Shown in pieces: positions 1-6,562 of a DNA stretch of 10,904 nucleotides. Each line of letters begins with the position of its first letter. The first letter of the stretch is position 1. Origin of the DNA: JAGLHV01 sp023132075 [NCBI: bacterium] (lineage in GTDB: Bacteria > CBDUZB01 > JAGLHV01); the NCBI GenBank assembly GCA_023132075.1, contig JAGLYT010000024.1, positions 1 through 10,904 on the forward strand. Direction: 5' to 3'. Both the position numbers and the translations under genes were made by a program. A model generated the notes under the pieces. It searched no databases and had not been told where the DNA came from. It worked only from the letters and a program-made list of their open reading frames with translations.

Positions 1-67
1 GGTGAGGGGAATCGAACCCCCGTATCAAGCTTGGGAAGCTTGCGTTCTACCACTGAACTACTCCCGC
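1..67 (-). tRNA. tRNA-Gly (anticodon CCC), 3' end cut by window edge
   Basis: Read on the minus strand from position 67 the sequence folds as a tRNA. The 5' acceptor strand is GCGGGAG, the D stem is GTTC/GAAC, the anticodon stem is CAAGC/GCTTG around the loop TTCCCAA, and the variable loop is ATAC. The T arm is GGGGG-TTCGATT-CCCCT. The anticodon CCC reads the glycine codon GGG, and the overall pattern closely resembles the E. coli glycine CCC tRNA as I remember it. The last acceptor bases and any encoded CCA lie before position 1. Of the four visible acceptor pairs, three are G-C and one (position 6 with 67) is an A-A mismatch. Confidence 0.95.
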
Positions 68-86
68 ACATAAGTCTTATCCTTTT

Positions 87-116
87 TATGTATTATTGTT
101 TTTCAAAATACAACAA
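87..116 (-). promoter_or_regulatory. possible promoter of tRNA-Gly
   Basis: On the minus strand TTGTTG (111-116) and TACATA (87-92) are separated by 18 bases. The -10 element lies about 20 bases before the tRNA 5' end, which suits a short tRNA leader. The match is only moderate in AT-rich DNA. Read-through from the upstream cyclase-like gene is an alternative. Confidence 0.35.
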
Positions 117-212
117 TTCAAAAAATTACAGATTTTTTTATCCGTAGACAAATTTTAAAAAACACCTTTCAATAAAAAATTTATCCAAAAATAAACTAAT
201 ATCCTTTATTTT

Positions 213-1853
213 TTAATCATTGATTTTAAATATAAACTCTTCCTTTAAAGTATATACTTCTATACTATCTTCTTCAGAGAAAAACACTTTCCTGGTAAAA
301 GATTTATCCTCCAAAGCATTATAGGTTTCTTCACCAATTAAAATTTGATTTTGATGTGCTAACTTTAATAAATGTCCGGTTAAATCTAAAGCACGACTAA
401 AGGTTTTCCCTCCTTCTGCCCCCTTGCCTCTTATAACCTTCCCGGTGTTGATTCCTACCTTAACCTGTAAAGGGGTTTTTAATTTGCTGACTTTTTGATT
501 AAAGAATTTCAATCGGGTTAAAACAGCTCTTCCGGCAAATACAGCTCTATCCGCCTTTTCAAAGGAATAAATAACACCATCTCCGCTGCGATTTAACAAT
601 TTAGCACCAAAAGCGGAAACTATCTTATCTACAAATTGATGAAAATGTTCAAAAGAAAATTGAATAGCATCTTCTGACTCGTCCTGTTTAAGTTTGGATG
701 ATTTAAATATATCAACACCCAAAAATGTTTGGTAAATAGAAAAGTTGTCATCAATATATTCATTCAGCCGAACAGATAATTGCACTGCTTCTTCCAAGCT
801 TAATTCATCTAAACTTAAACTATCAACAGTTAATTCTTCTTTATGCTCTTTCCGTATTTCCTCTTGTGCAAGTTCTGAAGAAGATTCTAAAGGCTCATCG
901 GAAGAAAGCGATTTTTGAAACATCTCATTTTCCTCTTTTTTCTTTTGTTTGTATTTATTTAGAAACTTCTTATATAAATCAAAAATGTTGTATTTTTTTA
1001 ATAATCCCAAACCACAAATTAAGAAATAAATAACAGTTAACGAAAAACAAAGGCTAGTGAAAGGATATTCCAGTTTTTGGGGATTAAGTAACAAAATTAA
1101 AAAGTAAAGAAAAGACATCAAGAACAAACTAATTAGATATCCGAGAATAAAAGAAGACAGTTTCTTCAATCCTTGAAAATACTTTATCACATAAGTGCTT
1201 ATTCCCCAAAAAGCCATCTGCAGAATTAAGGTAGAATTGTTCAGAAAAGCCTTGCATAGATTCAATAAAATCCCTTTCAATTTAACCAACTCAATAAAGG
1301 GATGAAATTTATCCATCATCCAGCTCAAGTCATAAAAAAGAACAGGGTGCGGAGCTAAATTATAAAAGGAAAAATCAGGTAAATCAATCAAAACATAACC
1401 AACAGCTTCCTGAAGATTAACAATTTTTATTACACTATAAAACAAACAGCTCAAAATTACTATTAAAACACTTTTCCCTCCCAACAATAATGGAACCAGA
1501 GGAACAATAATAAACTCAAGGGGAATAAAAAACCCGAAGGTATTATAACTGCTAAGAAGAGGCATACTAAAAATTAAAAGAAAAATTTCAGTAAATTTAA
1601 AAGATTGATTAAACACAACGACAATACTCAAACCGAAAATAAGATACAAAAAGGCCAATTCATTAGAATGATAAAATATGGGAAAGGCCAACAAAAAGAC
1701 ACTGAAAATTATAGCCAAATTAGTTGTTTTAAAAAATAAAATCATTAATAAAACAGTAAAAGTCAATACCCATTCGAGTGGAAAATATGGAATAGATTGC
1801 AACCCAAAAGAAACGATTAAACCAAAAATTAAACTTTTTATAACTTTGCTCAT
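213..1853 (-). CDS. polytopic membrane protein with C-terminal class III adenylate/guanylate cyclase-like domain
   Basis: The product is 546 residues from the chosen ATG. The first 285 residues are very hydrophobic, with about eight to ten likely membrane segments. A charged linker rich in Lys, Gln, Glu and Ser (about 297-347) follows. Residues about 375-537 look like a class III nucleotide cyclase domain: the metal-binding strand FLGVDIF (Asp381), a GDG turn (Asp425), a KVGINTGKV strand, and an ILIGEETYNAL segment. Class III cyclases make cAMP or cGMP from ATP or GTP. Here the usual NxxxR transition-state motif reads DLTGH (Asp490, His494), and the purine-specifying Lys before GD is Asn421. 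Activity is therefore doubtful, and a sensing or binding role is possible. The start at 1853 has GGGGA six bases upstream. A TTG at 1892 would add 13 residues. The gene stands alone, with its own promoter at 1976-2004. Confidence 0.8.
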   Translation of the reverse strand: MSKVIKSLIFGLIVSFGLQSIPYFPLEWVLTFTVLLMILFFKTTNLAIIFSVFLLAFPIFYHSNELAFLYLIFGLSIVVVFNQSFKFTEIFLLIFSMPLLSSYNTFGFFIPLEFIIVPLVPLLLGGKSVLIVILSCLFYSVIKIVNLQEAVGYVLIDLPDFSFYNLAPHPVLFYDLSWMMDKFHPFIELVKLKGILLNLCKAFLNNSTLILQMAFWGISTYVIKYFQGLKKLSSFILGYLISLFLMSFLYFLILLLNPQKLEYPFTSLCFSLTVIYFLICGLGLLKKYNIFDLYKKFLNKYKQKKKEENEMFQKSLSSDEPLESSSELAQEEIRKEHKEELTVDSLSLDELSLEEAVQLSVRLNEYIDDNFSIYQTFLGVDIFKSSKLKQDESEDAIQFSFEHFHQFVDKIVSAFGAKLLNRSGDGVIYSFEKADRAVFAGRAVLTRLKFFNQKVSKLKTPLQVKVGINTGKVIRGKGAEGGKTFSRALDLTGHLLKLAHQNQILIGEETYNALEDKSFTRKVFFSEEDSIEVYTLKEEFIFKIND

Positions 1854-1975
1854 AAAACATCCCCGGTTAAACGGATAAATAAAATCCACCAATATCCCTG
1901 AATCCTATCATATCCACTATTACATTTATTACATCGAAATTAAGGCAACCATCTATAGCAAAATGTCTTCACTAA

Positions 1976-2004
1976 AGTTTACCTTTACTTTTATTTTCTG
2001 TCAA
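1976..2004 (-). promoter_or_regulatory. sigma-70-type promoter of cyclase-like gene
   Basis: On the minus strand a perfect TTGACA (1999-2004) is followed after 17 bases by TAAACT (1976-1981). Transcription would start near 1969 and give a leader of about 115 bases before the ATG at 1853. I saw no obvious riboswitch or attenuator in that leader. Confidence 0.6.
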
Positions 2005-2096
2005 GTTAAAATCCACTAAACAACAATCTTTAAAAAACACCTTATAGATTGCTGCGAAACATCAAATGTTTATCCCTCATAACTTTTGCACAGAAA

Positions 2097-2155
2097 GCTG
2101 CGGGAAAACCATTCGACTCCTTTCAAGGAAGTTTATGCTGAGCCCTTCAACTACA
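2097..2155. repeat. diverged or truncated copy of the adjacent tandem repeat
   Basis: The block begins GCTGCGGGAAAA and ends TTCAACTACAGAG. These edges match GCTGCAGGAAAA and TTCGACTACAGAG of the neighbouring units. The middle (59 bases here against 64 in the intact units) is different, although it keeps scattered matches such as CGACTCC for CGACCC. It reads as an older or alternative version of the same element, lying head to tail with the intact copies. Confidence 0.55.
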
Positions 2156-2340
2156 GAGTTTTTCTCAGCTGCGCTGCAGGAAAATTAAACATACGACCCT
2201 TCGCTCTCTATGGTCACTCAGGATCAATTCGACTTAGAGTTTTTCTCAGCTGCGCTGCAGGAAAATTAAACATACGACCCTTCGCTCTCTATGGTCACTC
2301 AGGATCAATTCGACTACAGAGTTTTTCTCAGCTGCGCTGA
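2156..2340. repeat. tandem direct repeat, 81/82-bp unit, two full copies plus a partial third
   Basis: Copy 1 spans 2156-2236 and copy 2 spans 2237-2318. They are identical by eye except at the last few bases before the next unit (ACTTA against ACTACA). A third copy starts at 2319 and matches for about 20 bases (GAGTTTTTCTCAGCTGCGCT) before the sequence turns into an inverted repeat. The spacing is unlike CRISPR, because the whole unit is repeated without unique spacers. The internal GACCCTTCGCTC and CACTCAGGATCAATTCGAC blocks recall dispersed intergenic repeats common in some uncultured bacterial genomes. That is recollection, not a search result. Confidence 0.9.
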
Positions 2341-2350
2341 GAAAAACTCT
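2318..2350. repeat. perfect 15-bp inverted repeat (hairpin) after nitroreductase gene
   Basis: AGAGTTTTTCTCAGC (2318-2332) and GCTGAGAAAAACTCT (2336-2350) are perfect reverse complements around a 3-base loop. The hairpin begins 14 bases beyond the nitroreductase stop codon and could end that transcript. No U-run follows on the minus strand, however, so it is not a standard intrinsic terminator. The right arm, extended to 2336-2355, is the exact reverse complement of the 20 bases that span the copy 1/copy 2 junction from 2231 to 2250. It therefore looks like an inverted edge of the same repeat element. Confidence 0.85.
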
Positions 2351-2364
2351 AAGTCTCATTGAAA

Positions 2365-2901
2365 TTAATAAAATCGGCTAATTTCCTTTATTGACTTCCT
2401 TTTTTTACCGGGCAAACAAGAAGTATCAGCATATCCCATAGTAATTATAACATCAACTTTTTTCCCTCCGGATATACCCAAAATTTCTTTTACTTTTTTT
2501 TCATTAAACCATCCCAACCAACAAGTTCCCAATCCCTCCTCAGTAGCTTGTAGTATGAAATGCTCGCAAGCTATGCCAATATCAATTAGACTGTATTGCA
2601 CACCTTTGAAATAACCTCCCAGACGCGCGGCATAACTCGACTGTTGAGTAACAACAACAATATACACTGGAGCCGTTTTTGCAAATGAACTCAAAGAATA
2701 AATACCGGAAAACGCCCTTTCCGCAAGCTTATTTCTTGTTTTCTCATCATCAATAACAATAAAAGTCCACGGTTGAGAATTACAAGCCGATGGCGCAAAC
2801 CTTGCCGCCTCCAAACATTTATTTATAACCTCCATGGACACTGCTCTGGATAAGTATTTTCTCACACTACATCTTTTTTTTACCAATTCAATAAATCTCA
2901 T
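2365..2901 (-). CDS. nitroreductase-family FMN-dependent oxidoreductase
   Basis: The product is 178 residues from the ATG at 2901, typical of short single-domain nitroreductases. Family marks are the FMN-phosphate-binding RCSVR near the N-terminus (residues 10-14), APSACNSQPW (36-45), the GIACEHFILQATEEGLGTCW segment in the second half, and a closing IITMGYAD strand. Members bind FMN, usually as dimers, and reduce nitro compounds, quinones, enones or halogenated tyrosine. The substrate here cannot be told. The ATG lies four bases after the stop of the upstream lipoprotein gene, which implies translational coupling. A TTG at 2925 has a better Shine-Dalgarno (AGGA, five bases upstream) and would add eight residues and overlap the upstream gene; it is a real alternative. 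No signal peptide is visible, so the protein is probably cytoplasmic. Confidence 0.9.
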   Translation of the reverse strand: MRFIELVKKRCSVRKYLSRAVSMEVINKCLEAARFAPSACNSQPWTFIVIDDEKTRNKLAERAFSGIYSLSSFAKTAPVYIVVVTQQSSYAARLGGYFKGVQYSLIDIGIACEHFILQATEEGLGTCWLGWFNEKKVKEILGISGGKKVDVIITMGYADTSCLPGKKRKSIKEISRFY

Positions 2902-2905
2902 ATTA

Positions 2906-3334
2906 TTATTTTTTAGAAAACCCAATCTCTTCCTTTTTTTCCGGTTTTAACTTTACGGCAAGGCCTGTTGCGGTCACCGAAGGAATAATCGTTCCAATGA
3001 CTGCAATCTGTTCATAAGTACCAGAAGGGGAAACAGAATATTTATATTCAACATTTATTATTCCTTCCGCTCCCATCTCTCTTGCTTTTTTTATAAAAAG
3101 TTTATTAATTCCCTCATCTAAATCCACTCCTACTATAGTAATATACCAAAATAATTTAAATCCATATTTTTTTACACGAATAAACCCTATCGGTTCATAA
3201 GAGAAAGGAATATCCCCGGAGGTAACAAAAATATCTTCTTGAGAAGGCAGTTTAGCTACTTGAACGCTTCTGAAAAAAAAACTACACCCGGAAAGAAAAA
3301 AAACAAGAACAAAAAAACAAAAATTTTTTTTCAT
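2906..3334 (-). CDS. small lipoprotein with YbjQ-like domain
   Basis: The product has 142 residues. It opens with MKKN, a hydrophobic stretch (5-14) and the lipobox LSGC, giving lipidation at Cys17 and anchoring to a membrane. The mature part has VTSGDIPFSYEPIGFI, a variable centre, then a KKAREMGAEGIINVEY segment and a closing IAVIGTII strand. This order (initial beta strands, a helix with KAREMGAxxIINV, a final strand with GT) recalls the YbjQ/UPF0145-type fold and similar uncharacterised lipoproteins. That is an inference from pattern. The biochemical role is unknown. The ATG has GAGGA six bases upstream and a strong promoter at 3394-3422. The nitroreductase gene follows directly, so the pair probably forms one transcript, although no functional link is evident. 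Confidence 0.82.
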   Translation of the reverse strand: MKKNFCFFVLVFFLSGCSFFFRSVQVAKLPSQEDIFVTSGDIPFSYEPIGFIRVKKYGFKLFWYITIVGVDLDEGINKLFIKKAREMGAEGIINVEYKYSVSPSGTYEQIAVIGTIIPSVTATGLAVKLKPEKKEEIGFSKK

Positions 3335-3393
3335 TTTTTATCCTCTTTCAGAAAATCTTTAAACAATTTATAAATCAAAATTATACTTTTTCG

Positions 3394-3422
3394 ATTATAC
3401 CATTTTTAATTAAAAAAATCAA
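3394..3422 (-). promoter_or_regulatory. sigma-70-type promoter with extended -10, lipoprotein-nitroreductase operon
   Basis: On the minus strand TTGATT (3417-3422), a 17-base spacer and a perfect TATAAT (3394-3399) preceded by TGG make an extended -10 promoter. The leader would be about 53 bases. A second TATAAT lies 14 bases downstream (3380-3385) but has no good -35 partner. Confidence 0.7.
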
Positions 3423-3441
3423 TCAATAGGACGTAAAAATA

Positions 3442-3494
3442 AATTTAACCCTAATTTACCTATATTCTATACATCGGTAAATTAGGGTTAAATT
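3442..3494 (-). terminator. 19-bp perfect stem-loop, probable terminator of LRR lipoprotein gene
   Basis: The arms at 3442-3460 and 3476-3494 are exact reverse complements around a 15-base loop. The hairpin starts 29 bases after the LRR stop codon. On the minus strand it is followed by TATTTTTACG, a modest U-tract. The stem is AT-rich but long. A short repeat or protein-binding palindrome is the alternative. Confidence 0.6.
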
Positions 3495-3523
3495 ATTATA
3501 TTTTCTAAAACGTCATTCACTTT

Positions 3524-5500
3524 CTATTTTTGCCCGAATATGCTCTGATTAAGTACTACATTACATTGGGGACACGATGGTTTAAATGAATTCTCAATCC
3601 AATCTACCGTTTCCCGGGTGGGATTATTACAGTATAGATATAAATGTTTCAAATTAATCATTTTGGCAATTTGTTCAGGTATTGTCTGCAATTTGTTTCC
3701 CACTAAATTTAATTCTCTCAAACTGATTAAATTACCAATTTCAAGCGGAAGTTCCGTTAAATAATTAAACGATAAATCCAATTTTGTCAGATTAGTCAAA
3801 TTTCCGATTTCCCCGGAAACACCTAGTAATCTATTACTGGATAAATCTAATTCATTTAAATTGGTCAAGTTACATATCTCTGCGGGAAATTCTATTAAAT
3901 TACAATTGCCAAATAAATTTAATGAGGTCAAATTAGATAAATTTTTAATTTCCTCAGGAATTTTCTCTAAATAATTAATTGCTAAATTTAATGACTTCAA
4001 ATTAGTTAATTTACGAATTTGCGGGGAAACTTCTGTTAATTTATTAAGCGACAAATCCAGCCATTCCAAATTTGACAATTCCCCGATTCCCACGGGAACA
4101 TCTTCCAGTTTATTAAAAGACAAATCCAACTTTTTTAAATTACTCAGTTTGCCTATCTTTTTAGGAATTGCTGTCAATTGATTAAAAGATAAATCCAGTT
4201 TCCTTAAATTAGTTAAATTAATAATTTCCTCAGGAATATCCACTAATCCGTTATTATGCAGATTCATCTCTTCTAAATTACTTAAACGACCAACTTCCTC
4301 AGGAATACTGGTTAATTGATTATATTCTAACTGCACTATTTTCAGGTCAACTAAATTACCTAATTCTCCGGGAATACTAATTAATCGGTTGCTAAATAAA
4401 CGTAATTCTACTAAGCTGGTTAATTTACTGATTTCCTTCGGAATATTGGTTAAACTGTTTTCGGATAAATACAGCCATTTTAAATTAACCAAACCATCCA
4501 TTCGGGCAGGAATTGTTTTTATTCGATTAACAGATAAATTTAATCTCTCCAAATTAATTAAATTACCAATGTTTCCGGGAATTAGAACTACTTTATTATT
4601 AGATAAGTCCAATTGTTCCAAATTCCTCAAGTTACTAATTTCCACAGGTATTTTTCTAATTCTGTTCTTGTGTAAACTTAACCATTTTAAATTAGTTAAA
4701 CAACCCAATTCCGAGGGAATCATTTTTAGCCTGTTATTATTTAAATTCAACCATTTTAAATTAACCAGACTTCCAATTTCCCCGGAAATCCTTTCTAATT
4801 TATTATTATCTAAATTCAACCATTCTAAATCGGTAAGTTTACCAAATTCTTCGGGAATTTCGCTCAACTCATTACTATGTAGATTTAACCACTTCAAATT
4901 ACTTAGATTGTCAAGCTCCACAGAAACGTTGCCTATCTTATTGGAAGACAGATCCAGCGTTGTTAAATTAGTCAAACTTACAATTTCCTCAGGAAATTTT
5001 TTTAGCCTATTACCTGACAAATTTAATCGTTTTAAATTACTCAACTTGCTGATTTCTTCAGGTACACCGGTTAATCGATTCCCTGATAAATCCAATTCTG
5101 ATAAATCCGTCTGTTTAAATATTTCAGAAGGAAATTCCGTTAACTTCTTGCCACGAAAACTAAATTTTCTCAAACCAACATCCGAAACAAATTCCGAAGA
5201 AATTTTCGACTTTGTTTTGCTTCCCGGCTTTTTTATCCATCTTTCACCTAACAACGCCGGTATTTTTTTAGTCAAAGAAAGTTCTCCTTTGCCAAAGTCT
5301 TTTTGAGTCCGGCTTACAATTTTTTCAATTTGCCGCTCAATTTTCACATCATCGGATAAAATCCGATTCTCTTTTTTTATAACTTTACTTTCTAGATTGT
5401 CCTTTTCCCCTACTACTTCTTCCTTTTTCTTTTTAGAACAACCAATTAAAACAAACATTAAAATAAAAACTAACCCGGCACTTATTAGTTTTTTCCTCAT
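3524..5500 (-). CDS. leucine-rich-repeat lipoprotein
   Basis: The product is 658 residues from the ATG at 5500. An N-terminal hydrophobic segment ends in the lipobox LIGC, so Cys21 is probably lipidated. A Lys/Glu-rich stretch (22-100) follows. From about residue 110 to 616 there are 22 consecutive leucine-rich repeats, all 23 residues except one of 24, near LxxLDLSxNxLxxIPxEIxxLxN. A degenerate repeat and cap end in KPSCPQC (Cys643 and Cys646). Such repeats make a solenoid used for protein binding, so an adhesion or scaffolding role on the cell envelope is inferred; the partner is unknown. I chose the ATG at 5500 because GGAGG lies eight bases before it. An ATG at 5515 overlaps that Shine-Dalgarno and would spoil the signal peptide start. 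The gene has its own promoter and terminator and looks monocistronic. Confidence 0.9.
   Translation of the reverse strand: MRKKLISAGLVFILMFVLIGCSKKKKEEVVGEKDNLESKVIKKENRILSDDVKIERQIEKIVSRTQKDFGKGELSLTKKIPALLGERWIKKPGSKTKSKISSEFVSDVGLRKFSFRGKKLTEFPSEIFKQTDLSELDLSGNRLTGVPEEISKLSNLKRLNLSGNRLKKFPEEIVSLTNLTTLDLSSNKIGNVSVELDNLSNLKWLNLHSNELSEIPEEFGKLTDLEWLNLDNNKLERISGEIGSLVNLKWLNLNNNRLKMIPSELGCLTNLKWLSLHKNRIRKIPVEISNLRNLEQLDLSNNKVVLIPGNIGNLINLERLNLSVNRIKTIPARMDGLVNLKWLYLSENSLTNIPKEISKLTSLVELRLFSNRLISIPGELGNLVDLKIVQLEYNQLTSIPEEVGRLSNLEEMNLHNNGLVDIPEEIINLTNLRKLDLSFNQLTAIPKKIGKLSNLKKLDLSFNKLEDVPVGIGELSNLEWLDLSLNKLTEVSPQIRKLTNLKSLNLAINYLEKIPEEIKNLSNLTSLNLFGNCNLIEFPAEICNLTNLNELDLSSNRLLGVSGEIGNLTNLTKLDLSFNYLTELPLEIGNLISLRELNLVGNKLQTIPEQIAKMINLKHLYLYCNNPTRETVDWIENSFKPSCPQCNVVLNQSIFGQK
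3653..5173 (-). repeat. coding tandem repeat, 22 units of about 69 bp (LRR array)
   Basis: The leucine-rich repeats appear in DNA as 22 units of 69 bases, one of them 72. They share the TTAAATT and TTTCCTCAGGAA-like patches visible along the plus strand. Units are diverged from each other, with no run of identical neighbours, so the array is old rather than freshly amplified. The periodic composition also opens a long false reading frame on the plus strand. Confidence 0.88.
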
Positions 5501-5577
5501 ATTAAAAACCTCCATATTAAATTTTTACCAATCATTATTTAACCAGCAATTAAACAATAATTAGCCTCACTTTAAAA

Positions 5578-5606
5578 AGTATATCAAATTACTTCCTTTT
5601 AAACAA
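5578..5606 (-). promoter_or_regulatory. probable promoter of LRR lipoprotein gene
   Basis: On the minus strand TTGTTT (5601-5606) and TATACT (5578-5583) are separated by 17 bases. The leader would be about 70 bases. A second arrangement, TTGATA followed by TAATTA, overlaps it and is weaker. Confidence 0.5.
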
Positions 5607-5670
5607 GCATTCTTTTGCATTGTAGGAAAATTTTGACGACAAAGTACGTCTTGAAAAAATATTAGAAAAA

Positions 5671-6396
5671 CTAACCCTCTAGATACGCACTAAATAGATT
5701 TTCTATTTGATCCGGCATTTTTTGATTTATTGCAAATGTCACAAAACTAACAAAGCAATCAAGAACAATGAGAGCATTAATACTTGCATCTTCAGTTTGA
5801 ATAGCGGAAATTCTCTTACAAAAATTTTTATTAACTATCTGAATATCATTGTAAATATCAACCAGTTTTTTTAATTCCCAATCCGGTTTCTTGCCTTTTT
5901 TAAATAAAAAGTATTGAGCAAATAAATACATCGTTAATACTCGATATTTTGTTTCTTCTTCAGTAGCAAAAGGCAAATGATAACAAATCATGGGTTTTAA
6001 TTTTTCCATAATAGGACACCCTGTGGTGACCATATATATGCCCATTAAAGAACTCAAAGCATTTTGCACTGTCGTGTGTTTCATATATTTTCTTGCTTCA
6101 GTCTCAATTATCACAGTTACTTTATCATAAGATATAAACGAAGAAAAAGATTTAAATACATCAACAAGACTTAGTGCCGTTGGACAAAATTCATGTTTTT
6201 TTTCATCTAAAGGACAATTAGAACATTTAAAAAAATTTAATTTTGTCCACTCAGAATATTCCCCACTTTCTTCTTTTTGTATTAAATTTAAATTTTTTTT
6301 ATCAAGAACAATTTTAAATTCTTTTTCTATTCCACTGTCAAACATAAATTTATAACAAAATATAAGTCTTTCACTATCCTTGGTTATATTATCCAA
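5671..6396 (-). CDS. conserved protein of unknown function with CxxC-x9-C motif (copy A)
   Basis: The product has 241 residues and no signal peptide or membrane segment, so it is probably cytoplasmic. A short N-terminal strand region (FCYKFMFDSGIEKEFKIVLD) is followed by CSNC at 58-61 and Cys71, then a mainly helical remainder. Cys127, Cys193 and Cys214 are also shared with copy B at 9622-10350. The spacing CxxC-x9-C plus Cys127 could hold zinc or an iron-sulfur cluster; this is inference. Residues 131-200 are the best conserved, including HLPFAT, KPDWEL and IYNDIQIVNKNFCKR. I dimly recall a domain of unknown function with these motifs (perhaps DUF6901) but cannot confirm it. The start is a TTG with AGGT six bases upstream, within an AGGTAGGTAGGG run. 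A good promoter lies at 6448-6477. The gene appears monocistronic. Confidence 0.85.
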   Translation of the reverse strand: MDNITKDSERLIFCYKFMFDSGIEKEFKIVLDKKNLNLIQKEESGEYSEWTKLNFFKCSNCPLDEKKHEFCPTALSLVDVFKSFSSFISYDKVTVIIETEARKYMKHTTVQNALSSLMGIYMVTTGCPIMEKLKPMICYHLPFATEEETKYRVLTMYLFAQYFLFKKGKKPDWELKKLVDIYNDIQIVNKNFCKRISAIQTEDASINALIVLDCFVSFVTFAINQKMPDQIENLFSAYLEG

Positions 6397-6447
6397 TGCC
6401 CTACCTACCTCTTAAATATTAATAAGTTTAGTATTACTAATGCTTAG

Positions 6448-6477
6448 ATTTTACTAAAACTTGTTCTTTCTTGTCAA
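6448..6477 (-). promoter_or_regulatory. sigma-70-type promoter of copy A gene
   Basis: On the minus strand a perfect TTGACA (6472-6477) and TAAAAT (6448-6453) are 18 bases apart, giving a leader of about 45 bases before the TTG start at 6396. Confidence 0.6.
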
Positions 6478-6562
6478 TGATAATTAGCTTATTACAAAGA
6501 GAATTTAACTTTATCTTTATTTTATTCTATTAAATCCTTTAAATATGATTTAAAAAACAATA

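Larger units (their letters stand above)
1854..2364. other. 511-base intergenic region with promoter and repeat cluster
   Basis: No convincing gene lies here. The left part (1854-2004) is AT-rich and carries the leader and promoter of the cyclase-like gene. Positions 2005-2096 show nothing I can name. The right part (2097-2350) is distinctly less AT-rich than its surroundings and holds a diverged repeat copy, two near-identical 81/82-bp copies and a perfect hairpin, described separately. The change in base composition suggests inserted repeat DNA rather than native spacer. Confidence 0.7.

Noticed and set aside
120-138. A-run/T-run hairpin as terminator of the cyclase-like gene
   Set aside because: Seven A-T pairs with no G-C pair is too weak to claim in DNA this AT-rich.
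1678-1878. A 66-codon plus-strand frame rich in Lys and Asn
   Set aside because: It is antisense to the hydrophobic N-terminus of the cyclase-like protein. Lys/Asn-rich antisense frames are expected opposite Phe/Ile/Leu codons.
2086-2340. An 84-codon open frame on the plus strand with a 27-residue internal repeat
   Set aside because: It is simply the 81-bp DNA repeat translated. It starts at a TTG without a ribosome site and ends inside the hairpin. DNA repeat is the better explanation.
2156-2340. CRISPR array
   Set aside because: Only two full units, with the entire 81/82-bp unit repeated and no unique spacers. No cas gene lies nearby.
2318-2350. Standard intrinsic terminator of the nitroreductase gene
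   Set aside because: The stem is perfect, but no U-run follows on the minus strand and its arm belongs to the neighbouring repeat unit. It may still slow or end transcription, but I list it as a repeat.
4389-5306. A 305-codon open frame on the plus strand
   Set aside because: It is antisense to the LRR array. The 69-base period and the codon pattern of the repeats keep the opposite strand open. Its translation is a low-complexity repeat with no family resemblance and no Shine-Dalgarno.
5633-5654. Short hairpin GACG...CGTC after the copy A gene as a terminator
   Set aside because: Only four to five base pairs with a loop of eight. This is within chance for such a spacer.
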